Assembly (NCBI GenBank): GCA_024640385.1
Contig: JAHEFC010000009.1
Coordinates: 10,971-21,282, forward strand
Direction of reading: 5' to 3'
Source: Sphingobacteriales bacterium
GTDB lineage: Bacteria > Bacteroidota > Bacteroidia > Chitinophagales > Chitinophagaceae
DNA: 10,312 nucleotides
A program made the position numbers and the translations under genes. Below the pieces are notes generated by a model. That model saw nothing but the letters and a program-made list of their open reading frames with translations, did not search any database and was not told the origin of the DNA. Positions 1 through 6,676 of this stretch are shown here, piece by piece. Every line of letters starts with the position of its first letter. The stretch's first letter is position 1.

Positions 1-204
1 ATAGATTTTGTTGGCGGTATCCGTGGACTGAAAGCCCTGGAAGACCGGGTCAACAGCGGCGAAATGGCTGGAGCATTCAGTCTTTACCCTGTGAGTATCC
101 AGCAATTATTCGATATTGCAGACAGTGGAAATGTAATGCCTCCGAAAAGCACCTGGTTCGAACCCAAACTCAGGGACGGCCTATTAACACATTTAATTAA
201 CTAA
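1..204 (+). CDS. DUF1015 family protein, C-terminal fragment
   Basis: Frame 1 is open from the first base of the window to a TAA stop, giving the last 67 residues of a protein whose start lies outside. The end of the fragment reads MPPKSTWFEPKLRDGL (residues 46-61), which I recognise as the conserved C-terminal signature of the DUF1015 family, a widespread bacterial family of unestablished biochemical function. From family knowledge, Bacteroidota members often lie near serine biosynthesis genes (serC, serA); that cannot be checked here because the upstream DNA is missing. There is no signal peptide or membrane segment in the visible part. The next gene starts 46 bases downstream on the same strand and no terminator is visible between them. 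The family call rests on this short motif alone. Confidence 0.75.
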   Translation: MDFVGGIRGLKALEDRVNSGEMAGAFSLYPVSIQQLFDIADSGNVMPPKSTWFEPKLRDGLLTHLIN

Positions 205-250
205 GCCGCAACAGTTGCGCATTCTCAAATCGACATATTTGCATATTACT

Positions 251-1249
251 ATGAGGCAAATTCTGGTCTTCTTATTGTTATTGCTTTCGGGCACAGCGTT
301 TTCACAGGAAGTGGAGAAACTCATGGAATCTGCAAAAACATTCACAAGGCAGGGAGATTATGCCAATGCAAAACTGGTATTGAACCGTGCGCTGCAGATA
401 AAGCCAAATGATCCTGCCATATTGAAAGAGCTATCGTATACAAGTTATCTCTCCGGTGATCTTACCGCAGCCAGGGATATCATCATGCCTTTGGTAGAAA
501 GTGAAAATGCTGATGTGCAGACATTCCAGATCGCCTGCAATATTTACAAGGGGGCGGGAGATTCCAAAGAATGTGAGAGGCTGTACAAAAAAGGGATCAA
601 GAAATTTCCCAACAGCGGGGCGCTGCATTTTGAATATGGGGAAGTGCTCCTTACACAACAGCAACCTGCAGAAGCCATCAGGCAATGGGAAGAAGGCATC
701 GAAAAAGATCCTGCATACCCCGGCAACTATTATCATGCAGGTAAATATTATTATTACACCAAATCAAATCCCGTGCTCTCTATTTTATACGGAGAGATCT
801 TTGTGAATTCGGAAAGTTATACGGTAAGGACCGCCGAAGTGAAGAACATTGTACTTGAATCTTATAAGATGTTCTTTGCAGAATCGTTTGATTATGGTGG
901 CAAAAAAGCAAATGCATTTCAGCTTGCTTTTGCTGAAACAATGGAAAAACAAAGAGAACTTACCGGCCAGGGGATCAACACTGAATCGCTGACCATGATC
1001 AGAACCAGGTTTTTGCTGGACTGGTATAACAAGAACGCCACAAAGTTTCCCTACCGATTATTTGACCAGCTGCAGTACCTCGTAAGAGAAGGAATGTTTG
1101 AAGCCTACAACCAGTGGTTATTTGGCGCTGCCGCCAATGTGGTACAGTATCAGCAATGGACAAGCGCGAATGCCAAGAAAAACAGCGACTTCTCTTATTA
1201 CCAGAAAAACAGGGTATTCAAGATGCCGGCAGGGCAGTATTATAAATAA
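251..1249 (+). CDS. Secreted TPR-repeat protein
   Basis: This is a 332-residue protein with a clear Sec signal peptide: MR, a hydrophobic run at about residues 4-16, then AFSQ with likely cleavage after Gln19. There is no lipobox Cys, so a periplasmic location is inferred. At least four tetratricopeptide-like helix pairs follow (about residues 21-54, 55-88, 89-122 and 123-156), with TPR features such as GDYANAKLVLNRALQIKPND and PAEAIRQWEEGIEKDPAY. The C-terminal half (about 160-332) is Tyr- and Phe-rich, probably helical, and not assignable to a named domain. TPR modules bind protein partners; the partner here is unknown. An in-frame TTG at 215 would extend the protein by 12 residues, but ATG 251 places the signal peptide correctly at the N-terminus. 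A weak -7-like CATATTTG lies at 234-241. The function is unrecognised. Confidence 0.88.
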   Translation: MRQILVFLLLLLSGTAFSQEVEKLMESAKTFTRQGDYANAKLVLNRALQIKPNDPAILKELSYTSYLSGDLTAARDIIMPLVESENADVQTFQIACNIYKGAGDSKECERLYKKGIKKFPNSGALHFEYGEVLLTQQQPAEAIRQWEEGIEKDPAYPGNYYHAGKYYYYTKSNPVLSILYGEIFVNSESYTVRTAEVKNIVLESYKMFFAESFDYGGKKANAFQLAFAETMEKQRELTGQGINTESLTMIRTRFLLDWYNKNATKFPYRLFDQLQYLVREGMFEAYNQWLFGAAANVVQYQQWTSANAKKNSDFSYYQKNRVFKMPAGQYYK

Positions 1250-1258
1250 CCATCCCCG

Positions 1259-1289
1259 ATTGAAGTTTTATATATTTCCCTTATCTTTT
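1259..1289 (+). promoter_or_regulatory. Candidate Bacteroidota-type promoter of the acyl-CoA synthetase gene
   Basis: ATTG at 1259-1262 is followed after exactly 19 bases by TATCTTTT (1282-1289), a 7 of 8 match to the Bacteroidota -7 element TAnnTTTG. The implied transcription start is near 1296, about 25 bases before the ATG at 1320. The placement is good but both elements are imperfect, so this is a candidate only. Confidence 0.45.
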
Positions 1290-1309
1290 GAGTTAAGTTT
1301 TTGACTCAA
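1288..1309. repeat. Inverted repeat TTGAGT-N10-ACTCAA (possible operator)
   Basis: TTGAGT (1288-1293) and its exact reverse complement ACTCAA (1304-1309) are separated by 10 bases. The repeat starts inside the candidate -7 element and covers the expected transcription start of the acyl-CoA synthetase gene, a position where a repressor could act. Fatty-acid genes in other bacteria are commonly under such control, but no regulator is encoded in this window, so the role is inferred from position only. A 5' UTR hairpin is an alternative reading. Confidence 0.35.
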
Positions 1310-1319
1310 CGATTGCATT

Positions 1320-3113
1320 ATGAAACCCACACGCCTGTTTGACTGTATCGAGTATCAGTTAGCCAATTATCCCAAGGAAGACATGCTTGCCGGTAAAGAA
1401 GAAGGCGGCGTATGGAGAAAATACAGCACCCTGGAAGTAAGGGATATTGTGGACAGATTCAGTGAAGGACTGCTTCACCTGGGCATAGGACCAAATGATA
1501 TGTCGATCGAAGGAAGAGACAAGATCGCGGTGCTCAGTGCCAACAGGCCGGAATGGATACTTCTGGACCTGGCTGTACAGCAGATCGGGGCGGTGCTGGT
1601 TCCTATTTATCCTACCATCAGTTTAAACGAACTCGAATTTGTACTTAACGATGCAGCGGTAAAACTGGTCTTTGTCAATGACCAGGCCCAGTACGATCGC
1701 GTTCAGTCGATCCGCGACAAAGTCCCCACCGTAAGAGCAGTTTTCACTTTTGATTATATCCAGAAATCGCTGCACTGGAAAGAGATCCTGAACAAGGCAA
1801 CCCAGGCGGACGTGGACAACCTGAAAAAGATCAGGGACAGCATAAAATACGATGATCTCGCTACCATCATTTATACATCAGGCACAACGGGTACGCCTAA
1901 AGGAGTGATGTTGAGCCATAAGAACATTCTCAGCAACGTGATGAATGTCGAAGAAGTGTTCAGGCCCATAGTGAAAGGAGAAAGCAAAGCACTTAGCTTC
2001 CTGCCGCTTAACCATATATTCGAGAAGATGGTGAGCTATATCTATTTGTTCTTTGGATGTTCCATTTATTATGCTGAAAGCCTGGATAAGATCGGCGACA
2101 ATCTGAAAGAAGTTCAGCCCACGGTTTTTGCTACAGTGCCGAGACTGTTGGAGAAAGTATATGACAGGATCATAGCGAAAGGGATGGAACTGACAGGCGT
2201 CAAGAGAAAATTGTTTTTCTGGGCCGTTGATCTTGGTAACCGCTATGAGGTGGGCAAAAACCAGGGATGGTGGTACAACACCCAGTTGTCACTGGCCAAT
2301 AAGATCGTTTTCTCGAAATGGCGTGAAGGGCTTGGCGGAAATGTAAAAGCCATCGTTACTGGTGCCGCTGCATGCCAGGTCAGGTTACTGAGGGTATTCA
2401 CCGCAGCAAAGATCGTGATCATGGAAGGCTACGGCCTGACGGAAACATCCCCTGTGATCAGTGTGAACAGGTTTGATGAAAAAGGGAGAAGATTCGGCAC
2501 TGTTGGTCCCTTGATCAATGGTGTGTCTGTGCGGCTGGCAGAAGATGGCGAGATCACCTGCAAAGGAGACAATATCATGATGGGTTATTACAAACAACCT
2601 GAATTGACTGCCCAGGTGGTCAGTGAAGATGGGTGGTTCCATACCGGTGACATTGGTGTTTGGGTCGAAGATAAGTTTCTAAAGATCACCGACAGAAAAA
2701 AAGAGATCTTCAAAACCAGCGGCGGAAAATATGTAGCTCCCCAGCCGATTGAAAATAAGATGAAAGAATCGCAGTTCATTGAACAGATCATGGTAGTTGG
2801 AGCGGATCAGAAATTCACCGGAGCCCTCATCGTTCCCAGTTTACCGAACCTCACAGAGTGGTGCCAGAAAAACAGTATTAAAAATTCCGGAACTACGCAC
2901 CAGCTTCTCAATGATCCCCGTGTGATCGAACTTTACAAGCAGATCGTGGAAGAATTCAACCAGCAGTTCAACCATGTTGAACAGGTCAAGAAATTCGAAT
3001 TGCTGGATAAGGAATGGACCATCGACGGCGGTGAACTGACCCCTACGCTAAAACTGAAAAGAAAAGTGATCATGGAGAAGTACAGGCACGCGATTGAGCG
3101 CATATATAATTGA
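1320..3113 (+). CDS. Long-chain fatty acyl-CoA synthetase (AMP-binding, FadD/FAA1 type)
   Basis: This 597-residue enzyme of the ANL adenylating superfamily should activate long-chain fatty acids with ATP and CoA, via an acyl-AMP intermediate, to acyl-CoA for lipid synthesis or beta-oxidation. The signature motifs are intact and in order: P-loop-like TSGTTGTPKG at residues 186-195, the adenine-binding motif YGLTETSP at 371-378, GWFHTGDIG at 438-446 with the ribose-contacting Asp444, and the hinge region ITDRKKEIFKTSGGK at 456-470, which begins the mobile C-terminal domain. The length and the long insert between the P-loop and YGLTE fit the FAA1-like long-chain group rather than short-chain acetyl-CoA synthetases. 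No membrane segment or signal peptide is seen, so it is probably cytoplasmic and peripherally membrane-associated. It appears to be a single-gene unit with its own candidate promoter, convergent with the ars operon. Exact chain-length preference cannot be read from sequence. Confidence 0.95.
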   Translation: MKPTRLFDCIEYQLANYPKEDMLAGKEEGGVWRKYSTLEVRDIVDRFSEGLLHLGIGPNDMSIEGRDKIAVLSANRPEWILLDLAVQQIGAVLVPIYPTISLNELEFVLNDAAVKLVFVNDQAQYDRVQSIRDKVPTVRAVFTFDYIQKSLHWKEILNKATQADVDNLKKIRDSIKYDDLATIIYTSGTTGTPKGVMLSHKNILSNVMNVEEVFRPIVKGESKALSFLPLNHIFEKMVSYIYLFFGCSIYYAESLDKIGDNLKEVQPTVFATVPRLLEKVYDRIIAKGMELTGVKRKLFFWAVDLGNRYEVGKNQGWWYNTQLSLANKIVFSKWREGLGGNVKAIVTGAAACQVRLLRVFTAAKIVIMEGYGLTETSPVISVNRFDEKGRRFGTVGPLINGVSVRLAEDGEITCKGDNIMMGYYKQPELTAQVVSEDGWFHTGDIGVWVEDKFLKITDRKKEIFKTSGGKYVAPQPIENKMKESQFIEQIMVVGADQKFTGALIVPSLPNLTEWCQKNSIKNSGTTHQLLNDPRVIELYKQIVEEFNQQFNHVEQVKKFELLDKEWTIDGGELTPTLKLKRKVIMEKYRHAIERIYN

Positions 3114-3155
3114 GGCGAAAGGCGAGAGGCGAGAGGCGAAAGGCGAGAGGCGAAA
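3114..3155. repeat. Tandem heptamer array (GGCGARA)6
   Basis: Six uninterrupted 7-base units follow the synthetase stop codon directly: GGCGAAA, GGCGAGA, GGCGAGA, GGCGAAA, GGCGAGA, GGCGAAA. The units differ only at the sixth base (A or G). The array lies in the 78-base gap between two convergent genes. It is too short, and has no spacers, for CRISPR. The copy number is likely to vary between strains by slippage (inference). Confidence 0.9.
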
Positions 3156-3186
3156 GAAGATAAATTTCTCATCTACCCTCTCGCCT
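3120..3186. repeat. Inverted copy of the heptamer unit; potential hairpin between convergent genes
   Basis: CTCTCGCCT at 3178-3186 is the exact reverse complement of AGGCGAGAG, which occurs three times in the array (3120-3128, 3127-3135, 3141-3149). A 9-bp stem can therefore form in several registers on either strand, with a loop of 28 bases or more. No T-run follows on either strand, so this is not a classic intrinsic terminator. Its place between the acyl-CoA synthetase and arsC 3' ends suggests it may slow or end transcription from both sides. Confidence 0.6.
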
Positions 3187-3191
3187 ATTGC

Positions 3192-3611
3192 CTAAAAAAT
3201 ATTTTGTATCACAAATTCCCTACAGTACTTCCGGATCATCTCCCTCACTTTCCTGAACTCGGCCATGACCTCGGTATCGGTTCCTGATGCTTTTGCAGGA
3301 TCAGGGAAATTATAATGATGCTGCAGGCCCGAACCCGAAGGGAAAAGAGGGCAGCGTTCGAGTGCATTATCGCAAACGGTGATCACATGGTCGAATGGAA
3401 TTTGCAGGTATTCGTCAACGTTGTTTGATGTATGGAATGAAATGTCTATCCCGTCTTCTTTCATGATAGCCACAGCCTTGGGGTTTACGCCGTGTGTTTC
3501 TACGCCGGAACTATAGATCTCGGCTTTTTTACCTGCATAAAACCTGAGATATCCTTCTGCCATCTGACTTCGGCAACTATTGCCGGTACATAATACCAGG
3601 ATCTTCTTCAT
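3192..3611 (-). CDS. arsC: Arsenate reductase, thioredoxin-coupled (low-molecular-weight phosphatase fold)
   Basis: This 139-residue cytoplasmic enzyme should reduce arsenate to arsenite, the form that Acr3 exports. The N-terminus carries the P-loop CTGNSCRS (Cys8 nucleophile, Cys13, Arg14) followed by QMAEG, typical of the low-molecular-weight tyrosine phosphatase fold. Two further cysteines, Cys80 and Cys87 in the segment TVCDNALERCP, match the spacing of the redox relay Cys10-Cys82-Cys89 of the Staphylococcus aureus pI258 enzyme. The general-acid loop is DPAKASG with Asp104. This pattern points to thioredoxin-dependent ArsC rather than the glutaredoxin-dependent E. coli type. It is the last gene of the arsR-arsM-acr3-arsC operon and starts 11 bases after the acr3 stop. 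All key residues are present, so it should be active. Confidence 0.95.
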   Translation of the reverse strand: MKKILVLCTGNSCRSQMAEGYLRFYAGKKAEIYSSGVETHGVNPKAVAIMKEDGIDISFHTSNNVDEYLQIPFDHVITVCDNALERCPLFPSGSGLQHHYNFPDPAKASGTDTEVMAEFRKVREMIRKYCREFVIQNIF

Positions 3612-3622
3612 AGATTACAAAG

Positions 3623-4699
3623 CTAACTTGTTGTTTGTGGTTTATAATATTTATCTCGCAGCCAGAACGCAACATTGACCAGTGCGATCAGTGCCGGCAC
3701 TTCAACCAAAGGCCCGATCACGCCAGCAAATGCTTGTCCGCTGTTGATCCCAAAAACGCCAATGGCCACTGCAATGGCCAGCTCAAAATTATTTCCTGCA
3801 GCAGTAAATGCAATGGATGCATTTGTCGCATAGTCTGCACCAAGTTTCCTGCCCATCAGGAAACTGACCAGGAACATGATAGCAAAATAAATAACAAGAG
3901 GTATGGCGATCCGCACCACATCCAAAGGTATTTTCACGATCAGTTCACCTTTCAGGCTGAACATCACAACTATAGTGAATAACAAAGCGACCAGGGTGAC
4001 CGGAGAAATAAAAGGTACAAACGTCTGCTGGTACCATAATTCACCTTTAATACGCAAAAGCAAATACCGTGTCAAAAACCCGGCAATAAATGGGATTCCG
4101 AGATAAATGGCCACACTCCTGGCGATCTGACCTATAGTAATGCTTACCATCGAACCCTTAAATCCAAAGAATGGCGGCAGTACTGTAATAAAAAACCAGG
4201 CATAGACACTATATAAGAATACCTGGAATATGCTGTTCAATGCAACGAGCCCGGCTGCATATTCCCTGCTGCCTTCGGCCAATTCGTTCCAAACGATCAC
4301 CATGGCAATGCAGCGGGCCAGTCCTATCAGGATCAGACCTGCCATATATTCCGGGTAGTCCCGAAGAAACAGAATAGCAAGAATGAACATCAACACAGGA
4401 CCGATTACCCAGTTCAGCAATAGCGATAGACTTAGTATCCGGATGTTTCTAAATACTTCTTTCAGCTTTTCGTATCTCACTTTGGTGAAAGGTGGATACA
4501 TCATCAGTATAAGACCCATGGCAAGAGGAATATTAGTTGTTCCGCCTGAAAAATGGTTAATGTATCCGGATATGGATGGCAACAGGTAGCCCAAAAGTAC
4601 CCCCACAGCCATGGCCAGGAATATCCAAAGGGTTAGGTACCGGTCCAGAAAACCAAGTTCTTTTCTTTCGTTTGCGGGAGTACAGTGATCAGCAGTCAT
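3623..4699 (-). CDS. acr3: Arsenite efflux transporter Acr3
   Basis: This 358-residue polytopic inner-membrane protein has about ten hydrophobic segments, as expected for the Acr3 family of the bile/arsenite/riboflavin transporter superfamily. It should expel arsenite, probably using the proton gradient. The family's two functionally important residues are visible: Cys130 in the fourth-helix motif [15 protein letters not shown], and Glu306 in the motif [17 protein letters not shown]. Before the first helix there is a short hydrophilic N-terminus (about residues 1-20). It lies between arsM (23 bases upstream) and arsC (11 bases downstream) on the same strand. It is not an ArsB-type transporter. 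Database entries often mislabel Acr3 as arsB. Confidence 0.95.
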   Translation of the reverse strand: MTADHCTPANERKELGFLDRYLTLWIFLAMAVGVLLGYLLPSISGYINHFSGGTTNIPLAMGLILMMYPPFTKVRYEKLKEVFRNIRILSLSLLLNWVIGPVLMFILAILFLRDYPEYMAGLILIGLARCIAMVIVWNELAEGSREYAAGLVALNSIFQVFLYSVYAWFFITVLPPFFGFKGSMVSITIGQIARSVAIYLGIPFIAGFLTRYLLLRIKGELWYQQTFVPFISPVTLVALLFTIVVMFSLKGELIVKIPLDVVRIAIPLVIYFAIMFLVSFLMGRKLGADYATNASIAFTAAGNNFELAIAVAIGVFGINSGQAFAGVIGPLVEVPALIALVNVAFWLRDKYYKPQTTS

Positions 4700-4722
4700 C
4701 CGGTTTCAATATATAAAACGAA

Positions 4723-5601
4723 TCAGCAACAGCCTGCCCCTGGCTTACAGTTCTCAGTCGAAGACTTCTGACCAACTGATGCTGCAGATCCAGGTGCCGG
4801 TTTTTGGGCAAAAACAGTGATGCTGAATATGCCTGTGGATCCTGACTTGAACTTTGAAATTTCATCAGCGCTGAGATAATTAACCAGTATATCATCAGGA
4901 ATAATGATGGGCTTCTCTTTCTGGATGGCCATATTCACAAAGCCATTACGCCTGATGAGTTCAAGGTATACTTCTTTCTGTATGGCACCCGACACACATC
5001 CTGCATACATTTCTGCATCCTTTCTCAATCCTTCCGGTAATGCGCCAATGAGCACAACATCAGAAATGCTGAAATGTCCTCCCGGCTTCAATACCCTGAA
5101 AATTTCCTTGAACACACCATCTTTATTGGGAATAAGGTTAAGCACACAATTACTCACCACCACATCAGCCAGGTTACCGCCAACCGGCATCTCTTCAATA
5201 TCGCCCTGGCGGAATTCCACATTATTGAACCCAAGTTTATCTGCATTTGCCCTGGCTTTCTCGATCATCGCCGGAGTGAAATCAATGCCGATCACTTTGC
5301 CGGTTTCTCCTGTTTCGTGACGTGCAACAAAACAATCGTTACCCGCTCCGGACCCGAGGTCGATCACCGTATCTCCTTTTTTGATCCTGGCGAATTGCGT
5401 GGGCAATCCACATCCCAATCCCAGGTCGGCGTCCGGATTGTAGCCTTCCATTTTGGTATAATCGTCACTCATGATATTATACACTTCGGTAGAGCATCCT
5501 CCCGCACCGCAACAGGAAGATTCATTGGTGGATTTATCCTGTAACGCGATCTGGCTGTATTTATCTTTAACGATCTGCTTGAGTTCCTGTTCCGTTTGCA
5601 T
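4723..5601 (-). CDS. arsM: Arsenite S-adenosylmethionine methyltransferase ArsM
   Basis: This 292-residue cytosolic methyltransferase should convert As(III) stepwise to methylated arsenicals with SAM as methyl donor. The SAM-binding motif I is DLGSGAGND (81-89), followed by GIDFTPAMIEKA (105-116) and GDIEEMPV (133-140). The cysteines that bind arsenic in characterised ArsM proteins have clear counterparts: Cys64 in GLGCGLP, Cys152 in VVSNCVLNL and Cys202 in AGCVSGA. The N-terminal CCGAGGC (Cys30, Cys31, Cys36) may supply the fourth conserved Cys. The C-terminus ends CKPGAGCC (Cys285, Cys291, Cys292), a Cys-rich tail that may bind As(III). It is the second gene of the operon, 31 bases after arsR, with an operator-like site in that gap. 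The methylated products may be volatile or more easily exported. Confidence 0.95.
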   Translation of the reverse strand: MQTEQELKQIVKDKYSQIALQDKSTNESSCCGAGGCSTEVYNIMSDDYTKMEGYNPDADLGLGCGLPTQFARIKKGDTVIDLGSGAGNDCFVARHETGETGKVIGIDFTPAMIEKARANADKLGFNNVEFRQGDIEEMPVGGNLADVVVSNCVLNLIPNKDGVFKEIFRVLKPGGHFSISDVVLIGALPEGLRKDAEMYAGCVSGAIQKEVYLELIRRNGFVNMAIQKEKPIIIPDDILVNYLSADEISKFKSGSTGIFSITVFAQKPAPGSAASVGQKSSTENCKPGAGCC

Positions 5602-5615
5602 ATAATTATATTTTA

Positions 5616-5631
5616 ATCGTAATTATTCGAT
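5616..5631. promoter_or_regulatory. Second ArsR-like operator between arsR and arsM
   Basis: ATCGTAATTATTCGAT has the same ATCG-N8-CGAT layout as the site in front of arsR and, read on the - strand, matches it at 13 of 16 positions. It sits in the 31-base arsR-arsM gap, ending 2 bases from the arsR stop codon and about 15 bases upstream of the arsM start. The centre is not palindromic, only the ends are. No convincing promoter was seen with it. It could be an internal operator or a chance AT-rich match. Confidence 0.45.
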
Positions 5632-5632
5632 A

Positions 5633-5962
5633 TTAGCAGCAGGTATTCGAGCCTGCTATGGGTTGTAAAAAATCGGTAAGCATTACACGGGCCCTGGCCC
5701 ATTCTTCCTCGTCAATACAATAGCAGATCTTTACACCTTCAATATCACCTTTGATCAAACCCGCGGATTTCAATTCCTTCAGATGTTGTGAAACCGTGCT
5801 CTGGGAAAGGGGTAGCTCATCCACGATGTCGCCGCAGATACAGACACGCCTTTTAAGCAAGAGCTTAAGAATGGCCACACGGGCCGGATGAGATAAAGCT
5901 TTTGCATAGGCCGCTATGCGGTTGTCTTTTACAGAAAATTCTTCAGCCTTTGTAGCCCCCAT
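5633..5962 (-). CDS. arsR: ArsR-family metalloregulator (arsenite-responsive repressor)
   Basis: This 109-residue winged-helix repressor of the ArsR/SmtB family should bind DNA as a dimer and release it when As(III) binds. The recognition region reads [23 protein letters not shown] (about 50-72), followed by the wing (about 73-82). Cys41 and Cys43 form a CxC motif in the position of the arsenic-binding ELCVC helix of the E. coli R773 ArsR. The third R773 ligand is not present in the same spacing. Additional cysteines occur at 80, 82 (CYC, in the wing) and at the very C-terminus (Cys108, Cys109), resembling the C-terminal Cys pair used in some other ArsR types. Which cysteines bind As(III) cannot be decided. 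It is the first gene of the ars operon and very likely autoregulated through the palindrome just upstream. Confidence 0.93.
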   Translation of the reverse strand: MGATKAEEFSVKDNRIAAYAKALSHPARVAILKLLLKRRVCICGDIVDELPLSQSTVSQHLKELKSAGLIKGDIEGVKICYCIDEEEWARARVMLTDFLQPIAGSNTCC

Positions 5963-5973
5963 TCTTTAAGATT

Positions 5974-5991
5974 TATCGCAATATTACGATA
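5974..5991. promoter_or_regulatory. ArsR operator palindrome upstream of arsR
   Basis: TATCGCAATATTACGATA is an 18-bp inverted repeat with a single mismatched pair (bases 5979 and 5986). It lies 12 bases upstream of the arsR start and overlaps the predicted -7 element, which is ideal for repression by steric block. ArsR proteins recognise AT-rich dyads of about this size in front of their own operon (family knowledge); this exact site is inferred. Confidence 0.7.
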
Positions 5992-6007
5992 TATTTGGGA
6001 AAACAAA
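5979..6007 (-). promoter_or_regulatory. Candidate promoter of the ars operon
   Basis: On the - strand, TTTG (6007-6004) is followed after 17 bases by TAATATTG (5986-5979), a 7 of 8 match to TAnnTTTG. The -7 element is embedded in the ArsR-like palindrome, which supports both calls. The expected transcription start is a few bases upstream of arsR, so the leader would be very short. Confidence 0.5.
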
Positions 6008-6021
6008 AAGAACCTTTTTTT

Positions 6022-6128
6022 GCAGGTGGCAGGTAAAAGGTTGCAGAATAAAATGGGTTAGAATTCTTGCTTTAAAAAAAAGTTGCCATATTTTGGCAAC
6101 CCTGTATTTACTGCAACCTGCAACCTGC
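6022..6128. repeat. Inverted-repeat element built from GCAGGTT-like heptamers
   Basis: The left arm (6022-6046) reads as 7-base units GCAGGTG, GCAGGTA, AAAGGTT, then GCAG. The right arm (6111-6128) is, on the other strand, GCAGGTT, GCAGGTT, GCAG. The arms face each other across 64 bases that contain the hemJ-side terminator. The right arm begins 2 bases beyond the hemJ stop codon, and the left arm lies about 15 bases upstream of the predicted ars -33 element. This could be a mobile or structural intergenic repeat; its nature is unknown. Confidence 0.6.
6074..6100 (-). terminator. Rho-independent terminator of the hemH-hemJ unit
   Basis: Read on the - strand, GTTGCCA (6100-6094), a 5-base loop and TGGCAAC (6088-6082) form a perfect 7-bp stem, followed immediately by eight T residues (6081-6074). 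It lies 30 bases beyond the hemJ stop codon, as expected for the end of the hemH-hemJ transcript. On the + strand the hairpin is preceded by A8 and lacks a downstream T-run, so termination is leftward only. Confidence 0.88.
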
Positions 6129-6130
6129 TT

Positions 6131-6676
6131 CTATCTACGGATCTTTTTATACAAGCGAATTGCGATCAGCAGAACGGCAATCAGGACGATGGTACCAAGA
6201 ATTCCCCAAATGAAGCTGAAACTGTCTTTCACCGTTGCCAGCATCACGATGGTGATCAGGAAGATGGTGGCTACTTCATTCCACATCCGAAGCTGGTCTG
6301 ATGTATAAGGAAACTGCAAACGGCTAAGCTTTTTGTAGATATAATGCAGCGAAAAATGATAGAGATACAGCAGCACTACCAGCACCAGTTTGATCAGCAG
6401 CCAGTTGGCATTGCCGCCCATCAAAGCCGTTCCCCAACCTCCATTGAACAATACCCAAAGCCCCATGGCCAGCGTGATCACCGCGGAAGGCCAGGTGATG
6501 CCGAACCAGAGCCTGCGCATCATCACATTAAATTGCGATTGTAAAGCTTCCCGGGCCGCCTCTTCTTTCTCATTGGCCTCCGTATGATAAATGAACAATC
6601 GGGGCATGTAGAATAACCCCGCAAACCAGGTGACAACAAAAACAATATGAATGGCCTTGAGATAATTATACTCCAT
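6131..6676 (-). CDS. hemJ: Protoporphyrinogen IX oxidase HemJ (CopD-like membrane protein)
   Basis: This 181-residue membrane protein should oxidise protoporphyrinogen IX to protoporphyrin IX, the substrate of the ferrochelatase encoded directly upstream. About five hydrophobic helices are visible (roughly 7-25, 58-78, 91-113, 133-149, 155-175). Family-typical residues include His10 in the first helix (LKAIHIVFVVTWFAGLFYMPRL), Lys96 in the third, His107 and His111, and the motif LRMWNE (129-134). It is longer than the minimal HemJ of roughly 140-150 residues because of a C-terminal helix and basic tail. The start codon directly abuts the hemH TAG stop with no gap, so the two are probably translationally coupled. 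HemJ is often annotated as a CopD-family or UPF0093 protein; the ferrochelatase neighbour makes the haem role the strong choice. Confidence 0.92.
   Translation of the reverse strand: MEYNYLKAIHIVFVVTWFAGLFYMPRLFIYHTEANEKEEAAREALQSQFNVMMRRLWFGITWPSAVITLAMGLWVLFNGGWGTALMGGNANWLLIKLVLVVLLYLYHFSLHYIYKKLSRLQFPYTSDQLRMWNEVATIFLITIVMLATVKDSFSFIWGILGTIVLIAVLLIAIRLYKKIRR

Noticed and set aside
215..250. TTG at 215 as the start of the TPR protein
   Set aside because: It would put 12 polar residues in front of a well-formed signal peptide, and ATG 251 fits better.
3114..3155. Heptamer array as a CRISPR
   Set aside because: Units are 7 bases and directly adjacent, with no spacers and no cas genes.
2933..3172. 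Reverse-strand ORF through the heptamer array, with a repetitive peptide
   Set aside because: It overlaps the acyl-CoA synthetase gene antisense, and its repetitive N-terminus is just the translated GGCGARA array.
5638..5657. AGCAGG-N8-CCTGCT hairpin at the 3' end of arsR as an attenuator
   Set aside because: Only a 6-bp stem inside coding sequence, with no following T-run. It could be chance codon use.
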